A DNA stretch of 64,000 bases from Bacteroidota bacterium (lineage in GTDB: Bacteria > Bacteroidota > Bacteroidia > Chitinophagales > Chitinophagaceae), in contig JAIUNW010000004.1 in the NCBI GenBank assembly GCA_020161535.1, forward strand, positions 124,001 through 188,000, read 5' to 3'. Made by a program: the position numbers and the translations under genes. A model generated the notes under the pieces. The model saw only the letters and a list, made by a program, of their open reading frames with translations. It was not told the DNA's origin and made no database searches. This document shows positions 42,951-52,273 of the stretch, in pieces; position 1 is the first letter of the stretch, and each line of letters opens with the position of its first letter.

Positions 42951-44981
42951 ATGGAATTGTACAGCGCATCGCTGACCCAATATAAAAGACTGATAACCCG
43001 CGAAGTGAAGATTGGTGATCTGTTATTAGGCAATGGGCATCCGTTGCTGATACAGACCATGACCACTACCGATACGATGGATACTGATGCAACGGTAGCG
43101 CAATCGATCCGTTGTATTGAAGCCGGTGCCGAATTGGTTCGAATCACCGCACCCAGCAAAAAAGAAGCGGAGAACCTGCGGGTGATTCGCGACCGCCTGC
43201 GATCGCTCGGTTATACTACCCCGTTAGTAGCAGATATTCACTTCACGCCCAATGCGGCCGAACTGGCGGCGCGTATTGTGGAGAAAGTGCGTGTGAACCC
43301 AGGCAATTATGTAGACAAGAAAAAATTCGAACAGATAGAATACACCGATGCTGAATATGCTGAAGAAATTGAACGGATTAGGGAGCGCTTTAATCCACTG
43401 GTGAAAATCTGTAAAGAATATGGCACCGCCATGCGCATCGGTACCAACCACGGATCCCTCAGTGATCGTATTATGAGTCGCTATGGCGATACACCGATGG
43501 GTATGGTAGAGAGTGCGATGGAGTTTTTGCGAATTTGCCGCGACGAATCCTACCACCAGATTGTACTCAGCATGAAGGCCTCCAATCCGCAGGTGATGGT
43601 GCAGGCTTATCGGCTGTTGATCCAGCAAATGCAGCAGGAGTTTGGTGAATTGTATCCACTCCATCTGGGGGTAACGGAGGCGGGCGATGGCGAAGATGGT
43701 AGAATCAAATCGGCGATTGGTATTGGCAGCTTATTGGAAGATGGTATTGGCGATACCATTCGCGTATCATTGACCGAAGACCCCGAATTTGAAATACCGG
43801 TATGTAAAGACCTGCGGGCGCGGTACACACAAGCAAATAATAACAAGTACACGAAGGGCAAGCTACCACCCATTGTGGGTGATACTACCGGCTATTCGCC
43901 CTTCCAATATCAGCGCAGGCATAGTTTTCCCGTGGGTAATATTGGTGGCAAGCAGGTGCCGGTGGTGATTGCTGATCTAAGTCAGGTGGAGAAAATTCAG
44001 CCAGCCGATTTAGCGGCTATTGGTTACCGTTATGATGAAGCGCTCGACAAATGGCATATAGCCGATGCGTCGGCTGATTATGTGTTTACCGGGCATCAGT
44101 TATTGGATTTTCCATTGCCAGGTACACTCAAACAGGTGCTGTATCCCGCTGCCTGGGATGCAGCCGGCGGCGAAAATACCGGTGTGTTTCCCCTTTTTCA
44201 CGATAGCGGGTATGCGTCGGCGACCAGCAAATCTACCGTCTTGAATTTTGTGATGGTCGATGCCTACAATGCCGATGAACCCGGCCCCTTTGCTTATGCA
44301 CAAGCCTGGGCCAATGACCCCACGGTGGTGCTTTGTTTGAGTAGTACCAACCAAAATGCGATGCAAAGTGTACGTCGGCTTTTTATGGCTTTGCAGGAAA
44401 AATCCATCCAAAACCCGGTTGTGCTGATCACCGATAGTCTTTGGCGCACGCCTGATGAACACCTGATTCATTTTGCCACTGAAACCGGGGCTTTGTTACT
44501 GGATGGTATGGGTGATGGCATTTGCCTGGGATTTGCCGGCAGCCAGCCCATGGAAAATGTGCAAACGAGCGGCCGAACTTATTTGCCCGTGCGCAACCAA
44601 TTTGAGTTTGCCAACAATACTGCCTTTTCCATTTTACAGGCAACGCGTACGCGCATCTCCAAAACAGAATATATTTCCTGCCCCAGTTGCGGCAGAACAC
44701 TGTTCGATTTGCAGGAAACCACAGCCCGTATACGATCGGTGACCAACCACCTCAAAGGCGTAAAAATTGCCATTATGGGCTGCATTGTGAATGGCCCGGG
44801 CGAAATGGCCGATGCCGATTTTGGCTATGTGGGTTCGGGTCCCGGCAAGATCACGTTGTACAAAGGCAAAGAAGTAGTGAAGCGCAATGTTGATAGCGCT
44901 GTAGCGGTGCAAGAGCTCATCGAATTATTGAAAGACAATGGTGCCTGGATGGAAACACCGTCGGCTGCGCTTGCCGATTAA
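42951..44981 (+). CDS. ispG: (E)-4-hydroxy-3-methylbut-2-enyl-diphosphate synthase
   Basis: The 676-residue protein is the long IspG form seen in Bacteroidetes, Chlamydiae and plants, with a large insert between the TIM-barrel part (VQTMTTTDTMDTDATVAQ-type start, VADIHFTPNAAE, NHGSLSDRI) and the reductase part. The [4Fe-4S] ligands are C577, C580 (SCPSCGRT) and C611 (MGCIVNGPGE), with E618 as the open ligand. It makes HMBPP in the MEP isoprenoid pathway. It may be transcribed from its own TAAATTTG box. The 3' end faces a hypothetical gene with 4 nt between stops. Confidence 0.95.
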   Translation: MELYSASLTQYKRLITREVKIGDLLLGNGHPLLIQTMTTTDTMDTDATVAQSIRCIEAGAELVRITAPSKKEAENLRVIRDRLRSLGYTTPLVADIHFTPNAAELAARIVEKVRVNPGNYVDKKKFEQIEYTDAEYAEEIERIRERFNPLVKICKEYGTAMRIGTNHGSLSDRIMSRYGDTPMGMVESAMEFLRICRDESYHQIVLSMKASNPQVMVQAYRLLIQQMQQEFGELYPLHLGVTEAGDGEDGRIKSAIGIGSLLEDGIGDTIRVSLTEDPEFEIPVCKDLRARYTQANNNKYTKGKLPPIVGDTTGYSPFQYQRRHSFPVGNIGGKQVPVVIADLSQVEKIQPADLAAIGYRYDEALDKWHIADASADYVFTGHQLLDFPLPGTLKQVLYPAAWDAAGGENTGVFPLFHDSGYASATSKSTVLNFVMVDAYNADEPGPFAYAQAWANDPTVVLCLSSTNQNAMQSVRRLFMALQEKSIQNPVVLITDSLWRTPDEHLIHFATETGALLLDGMGDGICLGFAGSQPMENVQTSGRTYLPVRNQFEFANNTAFSILQATRTRISKTEYISCPSCGRTLFDLQETTARIRSVTNHLKGVKIAIMGCIVNGPGEMADADFGYVGSGPGKITLYKGKEVVKRNVDSAVAVQELIELLKDNGAWMETPSAALAD

Positions 44982-44985
44982 ATAT

Positions 44986-45558
44986 TTATCGCCGTAGTAC
45001 GGCTCGCTGGTAACTGCGTACGCCGTAGGACCTCACTTTGGGAATGGTAGAATCAGCAGCACCGGTAACAGCAATGGCTTTTTCCTGGATATTATAGAAT
45101 TCAACCACCAGGCTATCACCCTCGAGCGAGTAGGTATTGAAAATGGTATTGCCTTCAACGGTGAAACTGCCGGTAAGCCGCGGGCCTATTTCAAACAGGT
45201 CCAATACAATGCTGTTGTGTTCGTCCACCAACCAGTGGCCCTTTTTTTTGTCGAAGGGTTTGATGGTATAAGGCCGGGTGTCTTTGCTGCCTTCGCCGTA
45301 AACCAAGTGCCAGGAATATTGATCGATGCTATCTGTTTTATTGATCAACAATTGCATGGGAACGGTTTGTCTTTTTTGTTTGCCCTGGTACCATACCATC
45401 TCGCCTTTCCACTTGCCGAACCAGGCTGTGGGAAAACCCGATTGCTGAAATGTTTCCGGCGACGTATCAAATTGTTTTACTGTGCTCACTGGCGCAGGGT
45501 AGGGGCCCGCGTTAAAAAACAATAGTAAAGAGATGGCAAAAAAAGACAGTAGCTGCAT
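44986..45558 (-). CDS. Exported protein of unknown function
   Basis: Start at the ATG at 45558, giving a signal peptide (MQLLSFFAISLLLFFNAGPYP). The 190-residue product is strand-rich (WFGKWKGEMVWYQGKQKRQ, IVLDLFEIGPRLTGSF, SLVVEFYNIQEKAIAV) and could be a lipocalin-like fold. I do not recognise the family. It is convergent with ispG and separated from the TonB receptor gene by a terminator. Confidence 0.7.
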   Translation of the reverse strand: MQLLSFFAISLLLFFNAGPYPAPVSTVKQFDTSPETFQQSGFPTAWFGKWKGEMVWYQGKQKRQTVPMQLLINKTDSIDQYSWHLVYGEGSKDTRPYTIKPFDKKKGHWLVDEHNSIVLDLFEIGPRLTGSFTVEGNTIFNTYSLEGDSLVVEFYNIQEKAIAVTGAADSTIPKVRSYGVRSYQRAVLRR

Positions 45559-45581
45559 AGATGTATTTGCGCATACAAGAT

Positions 45582-45616
45582 AAAAAAAGGCCGCCGCACT
45601 GCCAGCGACGACCTTT
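45582..45616 (-). terminator. Rho-independent terminator for the TonB receptor operon
   Basis: On the minus strand a 12-bp stem (AAAGGTCGTCGC/GCGGCGGCCTTT, two G-T pairs) closes a 7-nt loop and is followed by seven T residues, 44 nt beyond the receptor stop. Confidence 0.82.
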
Positions 45617-45659
45617 GCCATTCATGATAAACCGAAACGATAAAGACGAACACTAAAAT

Positions 45660-47843
45660 TTAAAGCCTGATTTCTGCGGTAACCGTCATATTCCTGCCAT
45701 CAGACGGCCAGATACCGGGACCGGGATAGAAGCTCGGGCGTTTGGTAAAATATTGTTTGTTTCCCAGGTTGTTGACCTGCACCCGCACTTGCAGGTGGTT
45801 GTTGAAGCGATAGCCCGCATTCACATCAACCAGGCCATAAGAAGGCACCAGTCCCACGGTACCGGTGGCATTGGGCTTTTCGGTATTCAGCGGGTCGGCA
45901 TAGGTTTTGGAAGTATAATGATAGCTTGCTGAAAGGCTTGCTTTCTTGTACCGAATACTCACCCCATTGCGGCTGATCAAATCGGGCGCTGACTCCACCC
46001 GGTTGCCCCGGATGTTTACCAGATTGTTGCCCGATTTTACCGATGCATGGGTATAACGGGCTTGCATAACCGAAGTAGAAGTGAAGGCCGAGAAGGCAGC
46101 GTAAGCACCGAGGCGCCAATCGTACTGGACATATATTTCTGCCCCCTTGGTGAGGGCATCCCCGATATTGGTGCGATAGGTAATGATATCACCGTTTGCG
46201 GCGGTGTAGACCAGGGTGCCGAACTTGTTTTGGTACGACAGCAAGAAGCCCGACACATCCCAGGTGAGCGCGCCGCTGTGCCCCCGGAAGCCTACCTCTG
46301 CATTGTACCCTTTGGCGTCTTTGATAGCCGGGTCTACTTTTTCATAGACCGAAGACGGTACCAGGTCTTTGAACAGCATCGGCCGATAGGCCTGGGCCAT
46401 GCCGCCATAGACTTCTGCCTGGTTTCGGAGCTTATAGGAGATATTGGCGCCAAACAACGGAAAGTGGTGGCGGATGTTCACCGGAAACTGGTCTTCGGGG
46501 TAATAACTCAATACACCGGTCATCCTGGTCTCTCCCATCTCCAGCCGAGCACCCAGGTTGACAAACAGGTTGCGGAGCACCTGGAAACGGTTTTCAGCAA
46601 AAACAGCGAGGTTCCTGGTGTTGAAGTGCATGTCCCGCCCCCAGCCGGGTTGTACGAGGCGGAGGTCAAAATCACTACCCGTGGTACCAACGCCGAGTTG
46701 GGTTCGGTGCAGGTCGTTGTGCATGTATTGCAGGCCGGCCGTCAGGCTGTTCATCCGCTTGCCCAGGAAATAATGCTGCAGCACCCGCAGTTCGGTGGTA
46801 TAGGAGTTGAAGCGATCGATATCGACCTGGCGGTTGTTATAAGCATGGGTGTTGCTGTTGATGGAGTCCTGTATGTTTACCGGCTTGTCAAATTGCACAC
46901 TGTTGCGGCGACCCAGCACCGCTGAGCTGATCAGTTGCAACTGGGTTTGTGCGGCCAGTTGCCAGTTCAGGTTGATCGACGGCACCTGGATATCGGGGTT
47001 GAAGTAATTGCGGGAGCGGGTGCTTTGTCGCGGGTCGGCATGGAACATGGAATCGTTCAACATACCGGGTATGCGATAGGTATAAGCCGAGCGGGCCCAA
47101 TCGAGTTTGATGTTGAATTTGTCTGACGGGGTATAGGTCAGCGAGATGCCTTCGGCTTCGGCATCGGTATGCTCGACGCTGCGGTAGCCATCGCGCGATT
47201 TGCGCTGGAAATAAGCATAGTAACGCAGTTTACCGATGCTGCCACCGATGGCATTGTAGGAACTCAAGAGTTTGTAAGAACCTGCACTGTTGATGGATTC
47301 AACACTAAAAGGCCGGCTGCTGTCACCCCGCTTGGTCACATAATTGAGCATGCCCCCGAACTGGGCACCATATTGCAAAGAACCCGTGCCGCGCACCAAC
47401 TCCACTCGTTCGATGCTTTCCATGGGCATACTGAAATGGCTGGCCGGATAGCCATACATATCAGAGGCGGTGATGATACCATCGCGGCGCAGGTTGAACT
47501 CCCAACCGCGGTGCGGATCGAGGCCGCGGGCAGCAATATTGACCTGGTTGCCGGCACCATCCATGTCATAGACAAAGATGCCGGGAATCTTGGCGAAGAG
47601 CTGCCGGCCAATCTTGTTGGTGAGGTCGGCCGGGATGTCACGGAAACGCACCGTCTCGGATTTTTTTCCACCGAAAATATAACTGCCCTGCTCGTCGGGC
47701 AGGCTTTCCTGTAAACCCTGCCGCAGAAATGAAGTGATGGTTACACTGTCGAGCAGTTTAACAGAATCTTCCTGTGTTTGCGCATATAGGTGACCGTTAG
47801 CGAACAGCGATACAATTAAAAAAGTAAAGAGTAGCTGTTTCAT
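45660..47843 (-). CDS. TonB-dependent receptor (FecA-like)
   Basis: Start at the ATG at 47843, before a signal peptide (MKQLLFTFLIVSLFANGHLYAQ). The 727-residue protein has a plug domain with IPGIFVYDMDGAGNQVNIAARGLD and IERVELVRGTGSLQYGAQFGGMLNYVTK, then a 22-strand-type barrel ending in MTVTAEIRL (aromatic-poor end). The shape fits Fe(III)-dicitrate-type (FecA) receptors, without a SusC-like N-terminal domain. It is the last gene of an operon after a haloperoxidase-like lipoprotein and an outer-membrane barrel. Confidence 0.9.
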   Translation of the reverse strand: MKQLLFTFLIVSLFANGHLYAQTQEDSVKLLDSVTITSFLRQGLQESLPDEQGSYIFGGKKSETVRFRDIPADLTNKIGRQLFAKIPGIFVYDMDGAGNQVNIAARGLDPHRGWEFNLRRDGIITASDMYGYPASHFSMPMESIERVELVRGTGSLQYGAQFGGMLNYVTKRGDSSRPFSVESINSAGSYKLLSSYNAIGGSIGKLRYYAYFQRKSRDGYRSVEHTDAEAEGISLTYTPSDKFNIKLDWARSAYTYRIPGMLNDSMFHADPRQSTRSRNYFNPDIQVPSINLNWQLAAQTQLQLISSAVLGRRNSVQFDKPVNIQDSINSNTHAYNNRQVDIDRFNSYTTELRVLQHYFLGKRMNSLTAGLQYMHNDLHRTQLGVGTTGSDFDLRLVQPGWGRDMHFNTRNLAVFAENRFQVLRNLFVNLGARLEMGETRMTGVLSYYPEDQFPVNIRHHFPLFGANISYKLRNQAEVYGGMAQAYRPMLFKDLVPSSVYEKVDPAIKDAKGYNAEVGFRGHSGALTWDVSGFLLSYQNKFGTLVYTAANGDIITYRTNIGDALTKGAEIYVQYDWRLGAYAAFSAFTSTSVMQARYTHASVKSGNNLVNIRGNRVESAPDLISRNGVSIRYKKASLSASYHYTSKTYADPLNTEKPNATGTVGLVPSYGLVDVNAGYRFNNHLQVRVQVNNLGNKQYFTKRPSFYPGPGIWPSDGRNMTVTAEIRL

Positions 47844-47866
47844 CTCCTGGTTATTCAATTGCATTT

Positions 47867-49417
47867 TTATTCTGCGCCATCGGTTTTTGCTTTGTTGACG
47901 GCATAAGCTGCCAGTTTGATACCTGTTTCCAAACCCACTTCACAATCGGAGCGGTAGTGAATGCCGCCATATACCCGCGACATAGAAGCTTCGTTTGCCA
48001 TATCCTTGTATTTCTGTGCATTGGCAGGCGAAAGATGTCCGAGTATGGTAGCAGCAGCACCACTGAAAGTAGAATGCCCACTGATATAGGCGGGGAAGTT
48101 CGGAATGCCGGTGAGCGTTTTGATGGATGGATTCAATTGCGTTGGTCTGGGGTTGAAATAAAAAAACTTGGTGTCCCAACAAACAATGGCTGCGTCGAAC
48201 ATGGCCATGTTTAACAATGCCAGGTTCCGGGCCCAGCGCACTTCACTGATGTTTTGTTTGATGAAATCATCGGCCGCAATGGCATTCCAGTGCCCGGGTG
48301 GTGTATAAGTGCCAACACCATCGGCCCAAAAATGTACAATCCGGATTCTTTCGCGGGTGGGATTCTTCACGAAATCATATACTTCCATTGTTTCCTGTTT
48401 CATTTTTTCGCTTTCTACCAGGGGCGGCGGACCAGGACGAAGGGCGATCACACCCATTGAATCGATAAGGAAAGATTTCACTTTTCCGAATGCGGGCAAC
48501 ATGGGTGGCCGCACGGGCAGTTCGAAACTATACCAGGGCACTTCGCCACGTGCCAGCGTAACATCTACCAGCGCTTGCCAGGAAGCTGCATTGCCTGCAG
48601 AAGCGCCAGCGCGATCTGTGCGTGCCCTTGCCGCGAATTTTTGTGCAACTGCGCGACCAAGTGCTTGTCCCGCTTCCAAATCGCTGCGCACATTGGCGCC
48701 GCTGAGTATGCGCGCCTGCATATGTTCTTGCGCGCGTTGGTTGATATAATCCTGGTCGGCCGGAAAAAGAAGTTTGAGCATTTCTACAGCGGCACCTGCT
48801 ACCACGGCATCTTCTGATGGATAAGAAGGCAATGCATTTTTGGGAATCATGACCCTTAGTGTGCTATCCACCGCATAAGGTGCTTTGCGATTGTACACAG
48901 CTTTGTAGTGATAGGCCGCCACCAGGGCGTCGTATTGCGCAGCAGCTACGTAGGCATAGGCGCGCGCGGCATAAGGGGGATTGGCGAATGGAAAAATGGG
49001 ATAGGCCAGCGGATTGTTGGCATTGGGCAACGGATACGTGCCATCATCGTTTTGGTAAGGTGGCAGGTTTCTTTTGGCCACCAGCTCGCGCATGATTTCA
49101 TTCCAGCGAAGCACAGCTCCGGCACTCCAGTAATCTACCCGCGATTTTTCTTCGGGCGTATAATCCGCTTGCGCCGCTTTGATTTCGTTGATCTGCGCAA
49201 TATAATCAGGGTTGTTGGTGGCGATGGGTGCAGCAACGGCTACGTCTTCGTTGGTCGCCAGTAAATAAGGCTTCCATTCGCCGGCATTGCCATCGGCCAC
49301 GGCTGGTATCAGCGCCGGCAAACTTGCCGTACGGTCATAAATATCTTTTGAACAACCGCTGAACAACCAGGCGCCCAGGCAGGCAGCTATCAAATGCTGT
49401 TTGGAGATTTTTTTCAT
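47867..49417 (-). CDS. Vanadium-haloperoxidase-like (PAP2-type) lipoprotein
   Basis: The 516-residue lipoprotein (lipobox FSGC near residue 22) carries the vanadate-peroxidase/PAP2 phosphate-binding motifs in its C-terminal half: K417-x6-R424-P (KFFYFNPRP), S446-G-H448, and S480-R481-x3-G485-x-H487 (SRVYGGIHYRSD). The first half shows a degenerate similar stretch (LPSYPSEDA near 190-200), suggesting a duplicated fold with one live site. It may be a haloperoxidase or an acid phosphatase. It lies in an operon with a TonB receptor and a barrel. Confidence 0.85.
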   Translation of the reverse strand: MKKISKQHLIAACLGAWLFSGCSKDIYDRTASLPALIPAVADGNAGEWKPYLLATNEDVAVAAPIATNNPDYIAQINEIKAAQADYTPEEKSRVDYWSAGAVLRWNEIMRELVAKRNLPPYQNDDGTYPLPNANNPLAYPIFPFANPPYAARAYAYVAAAQYDALVAAYHYKAVYNRKAPYAVDSTLRVMIPKNALPSYPSEDAVVAGAAVEMLKLLFPADQDYINQRAQEHMQARILSGANVRSDLEAGQALGRAVAQKFAARARTDRAGASAGNAASWQALVDVTLARGEVPWYSFELPVRPPMLPAFGKVKSFLIDSMGVIALRPGPPPLVESEKMKQETMEVYDFVKNPTRERIRIVHFWADGVGTYTPPGHWNAIAADDFIKQNISEVRWARNLALLNMAMFDAAIVCWDTKFFYFNPRPTQLNPSIKTLTGIPNFPAYISGHSTFSGAAATILGHLSPANAQKYKDMANEASMSRVYGGIHYRSDCEVGLETGIKLAAYAVNKAKTDGAE

Positions 49418-49426
49418 GGTTGTTGA

Positions 49427-50419
49427 TTATGGTTGGTTGGTGTTATTGTTAGCTGTTTTGCGGGCCGACTTCTTGGTGTAGATCGCATAGAAGATGCCAC
49501 CGCTGAAGCTGGTTGACTTGCCCACATTGCGACTGTCGAGGAAATAATTTCCATTCACATCGAGCCCGCGGAACGTATAACCGAAACTGCCCAGGAAGCT
49601 CAGGTTGGTATGTTGTTTCAGTGTGTATTTAAAACCGGCACCGGCCACGCTGCTATTCATCTGGTTGCTTGGAAAGGGCATATTGTTGCGGGTGATGTCA
49701 AAGCCGCCGATGGTATGCAGTCGGGTAAGGGTAGCTTCGGCAATCAGGTATTTGCCGCGATAGCCCGCACGCAATTGAAAGGTCGACTGATCGGGCATGC
49801 GCACTTCATTGCCATTGTGCCCTTCGGTGTCATAATAGTCGGCGCGATCGAGCTTGATATTGTTCCGATAGGTATATGCACCCCATAGGGTGGCAAACCA
49901 TCGGTTGTATTTATAATCTACCATGAGCCGGCCGGTGAAATTGGTACTGCCCAGGCCGACCGACAATGGCAGATAGTCGATGACATAGTTTTGGAGCGGT
50001 GTGGAGAAACCGCCGATGGCATACAGGGCCAGTTTACTTTTTTTATTGATGGCGTAGTTGAGTCCGCGCCATTTTACATTCAATGAAAGGTCCTGTACGC
50101 CTTTCATTCCTTTGAGGGTGCCGGCAGAAGCATTGGTCCACACATAGGGTGCCCCTACCATTACATTTAAGTTGTCGGTGATACCATAGTTGGCCATAAA
50201 CATCACCGACTGGTTGGTTACGGTGCCCAGGTTGAGGTTGTTTCGTTTGCGAGTTCCTTCCCAGTATTCGTTCCAGGAAGAGTGGTTGTACAAAAAGCCT
50301 GCACAAAACTGGGTTCTGTTCATCATAATGGCATCCGTTTCAGTTTGGGCATGCAACTGGCAGGTAGATGCCAGCAACGCACCTACCAACAGGCAGGTGG
50401 GCGAATATTTTAAAAGCAT
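49427..50419 (-). CDS. Outer-membrane beta-barrel protein
   Basis: The 330-residue product has a signal peptide (LLASTCQLHAQ) and many barrel strands (FCAGFLYNHSSW, SVMFMANYGITDNLNVMVGA, FATLWGAYTYRNNI, LRAGYRGKYLIAEATLTRL). It resembles FadL- or transporter-type barrels but I do not assign a family. It is the first gene of the three-gene unit with the haloperoxidase-like protein (9 nt) and the TonB receptor. A 10-bp inverted repeat lies upstream. Confidence 0.8.
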   Translation of the reverse strand: MLLKYSPTCLLVGALLASTCQLHAQTETDAIMMNRTQFCAGFLYNHSSWNEYWEGTRKRNNLNLGTVTNQSVMFMANYGITDNLNVMVGAPYVWTNASAGTLKGMKGVQDLSLNVKWRGLNYAINKKSKLALYAIGGFSTPLQNYVIDYLPLSVGLGSTNFTGRLMVDYKYNRWFATLWGAYTYRNNIKLDRADYYDTEGHNGNEVRMPDQSTFQLRAGYRGKYLIAEATLTRLHTIGGFDITRNNMPFPSNQMNSSVAGAGFKYTLKQHTNLSFLGSFGYTFRGLDVNGNYFLDSRNVGKSTSFSGGIFYAIYTKKSARKTANNNTNQP

Positions 50420-50458
50420 GAAAAGCGGTTAGAAGGTTAACATCGATGTATGCCCGCG

Positions 50459-50496
50459 TCCGGGAAGCCCGGATTGCTGCAGTCGAGCTTCCCGGA
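50459..50496. repeat. 10-bp inverted repeat upstream of barrel gene
   Basis: TCCGGGAAGC (50459-50468) and GCTTCCCGGA (50487-50496) are perfect complements 18 nt apart. It lies between the hypothetical gene (stop 50527) and the barrel gene. No T-run follows on the minus strand, so it could be an operator or RNA element rather than a terminator. Confidence 0.6.
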
Positions 50497-50526
50497 ACGG
50501 CACATACACTTTTTATAAACGTAAAA

Positions 50527-51096
50527 TCACGAGAAAGCCGCTGCCAGCGGAGGGCGATGCGGTGTGCTCAGGAAGCAGACAGGAAGCCTGTCGGAAAAAT
50601 CAAGATAGGAATGCATTGAAGCAGTAAACACCGGTATATAAGTGTACCGGGTTTCTGTCGAAATAAAATCAGGGAGAATATTTTTCAGGCTGATCGCCGG
50701 TTTGGCGGGGCTGGGTTTGCTATCGGCTTTTTGCAGGTCGTTCACCAATTGAAAAAAGGCATCGCGCGCATTGCTGATGTGCGTGATCTGCTGGTTGGGA
50801 ATGCAGCGCATTTCAAACGAATCATTGTAGATCCGTTTTTCTACATACTGGTATTCACGACCGTCGATATTAATATTACCCTTCACCCGTTCGAAAATGG
50901 GCGAGTTGGTATAATAAGGCAGATTGGTAACGGGAATCTTGATGCTGATAAGACTGGCTTCGTCGTAATCGTTGCTGTCGAGGCGGAGGTTCATGGCGTG
51001 GCTGCTTTGTTGCTCCATATAACCAAAGAAAAGGCGATAGCCCAACCAGTTGAAGAGCAATAATGCAGTCAGTAATATAGCGGCCAGTTTCTTCAA
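50527..51096 (-). CDS. Exported or membrane-anchored protein, unknown
   Basis: The 189-residue protein has an N-terminal hydrophobic helix (about 4-24) and a mixed soluble domain (SLISIKIPVTNLPYYTNSP, GNINIDGREYQYVEKRIYND). I do not recognise the family. It follows the DUF2157-like membrane gene by 31 nt on the same strand and may belong to its operon. Confidence 0.65.
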   Translation of the reverse strand: MKKLAAILLTALLLFNWLGYRLFFGYMEQQSSHAMNLRLDSNDYDEASLISIKIPVTNLPYYTNSPIFERVKGNINIDGREYQYVEKRIYNDSFEMRCIPNQQITHISNARDAFFQLVNDLQKADSKPSPAKPAISLKNILPDFISTETRYTYIPVFTASMHSYLDFSDRLPVCFLSTPHRPPLAAAFS

Positions 51097-51127
51097 GGCC
51101 TGAAAAGTAATGATTTTTTGCTAAAAC

Positions 51128-52273
51128 CTAAAAATCTCCCCCGGCGCCACCACCACCAAAGGAGCCACCGCCGAAGCTGGTAGACCCATCCGCCGCAGGC
51201 GTATGAATGCGAATCATGCCCACCAGCGAGGCGGGTATGAGCAGGTCGTCGCTGTTTATACCGGGTTCATATTCAAAGCGCTTCGACTTTTTTTGTTGCA
51301 GGTACAAGATGATATAACCGGCCAGGCAAGTGATTATCAACCCCACTAAAATGGCACCTACTTCAGGCGAAAGAATACTCAGGTAATGGTGATAAAAATA
51401 GCCGAGTGAAAGGACGGCCACCATGCCCAGCCAAATCCAGGATATGGACGCTTTGCGAATGCCGTAGCCCAGAAAAACAAAAGGAACGACAATGGTCCAG
51501 CACCACAAAAAGATGGTCCACAGGTTGGTAGCGCCTGGTTCGGGCGAACCATAATAACCAATATAGCGTAAGGTTTGGTAGCAATGGTAATGCAGGGAAG
51601 CATAACAGGCGATGGCGCTGGCGAACGTGGCCCAGTGCAGGCAATCGCGGTGATAAGGCCATCGGTTTTGTTTTTCGAGCATGTTAAAAAACAACAACAA
51701 TGCGGCCATTGCTGCGGCCGCGATGAAATAAACCGGAATGGGTATGCCGCTACGAAATAGGGAAAAAATGAAACACCAGGCTGCAACCGGAATAAGGGCG
51801 GCTGCCAATCGGTTCAGGTATCGAATGGTACCCACTATATAACAGCCGATGGCAATTAAGCAACCCGTAATAAGCATGTTGCTATCATTGCTGAAGTCGA
51901 AAGTGAATCCGGCTATGAGGTAAATGACAGCCAGGTGAAACAAAACATCGTCTACCCCTGACCGGTAGTGTTTCTTTTCGCGAATAAAAAATTCCAGGGC
52001 ACCGATGGAAAGCAATGCCATGAAAAAACAGATGGATCGTATACCACTTCCGCCCGACATCAATAGCACGATACCGAATGCGGCGCCATTGGCAATCAGG
52101 GTTAGGATGCCGTAGCCGATGCGTACAAAGATCGACGGACTGTACAAATCTGATGGATAAGCAGCTTTGATATTCTTCACTTCTTCAGGCGAGAGCAGTT
52201 TGTTGGCGCTGAGCTGGTCGATGATAGTTTGCAACTGCCGACGGTCGAGCGATGTTTTGTTGTAGGCAATCAT
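51128..52273 (-). CDS. DUF2157-like multi-pass membrane protein with Gly-rich tail
   Basis: The 381-residue protein has an N-terminal soluble part (LDRRQLQTIIDQLSANKLLSPE) and about ten membrane helices, resembling DUF2157. The C-terminus ends in FGGGSFGGGGAGGDF, like the Gly-rich tails of TPM/DUF2207 proteins. Its start overlaps the stop of the preceding, similar membrane gene by 4 nt (ATGA). The pair may act together; function unknown. Confidence 0.72.
   Translation of the reverse strand: MIAYNKTSLDRRQLQTIIDQLSANKLLSPEEVKNIKAAYPSDLYSPSIFVRIGYGILTLIANGAAFGIVLLMSGGSGIRSICFFMALLSIGALEFFIREKKHYRSGVDDVLFHLAVIYLIAGFTFDFSNDSNMLITGCLIAIGCYIVGTIRYLNRLAAALIPVAAWCFIFSLFRSGIPIPVYFIAAAAMAALLLFFNMLEKQNRWPYHRDCLHWATFASAIACYASLHYHCYQTLRYIGYYGSPEPGATNLWTIFLWCWTIVVPFVFLGYGIRKASISWIWLGMVAVLSLGYFYHHYLSILSPEVGAILVGLIITCLAGYIILYLQQKKSKRFEYEPGINSDDLLIPASLVGMIRIHTPAADGSTSFGGGSFGGGGAGGDF

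Noticed and set aside
46047..46925. 292-codon frame opposite the TonB receptor gene
   Set aside because: Antisense shadow of a clear receptor; no domain recognised.
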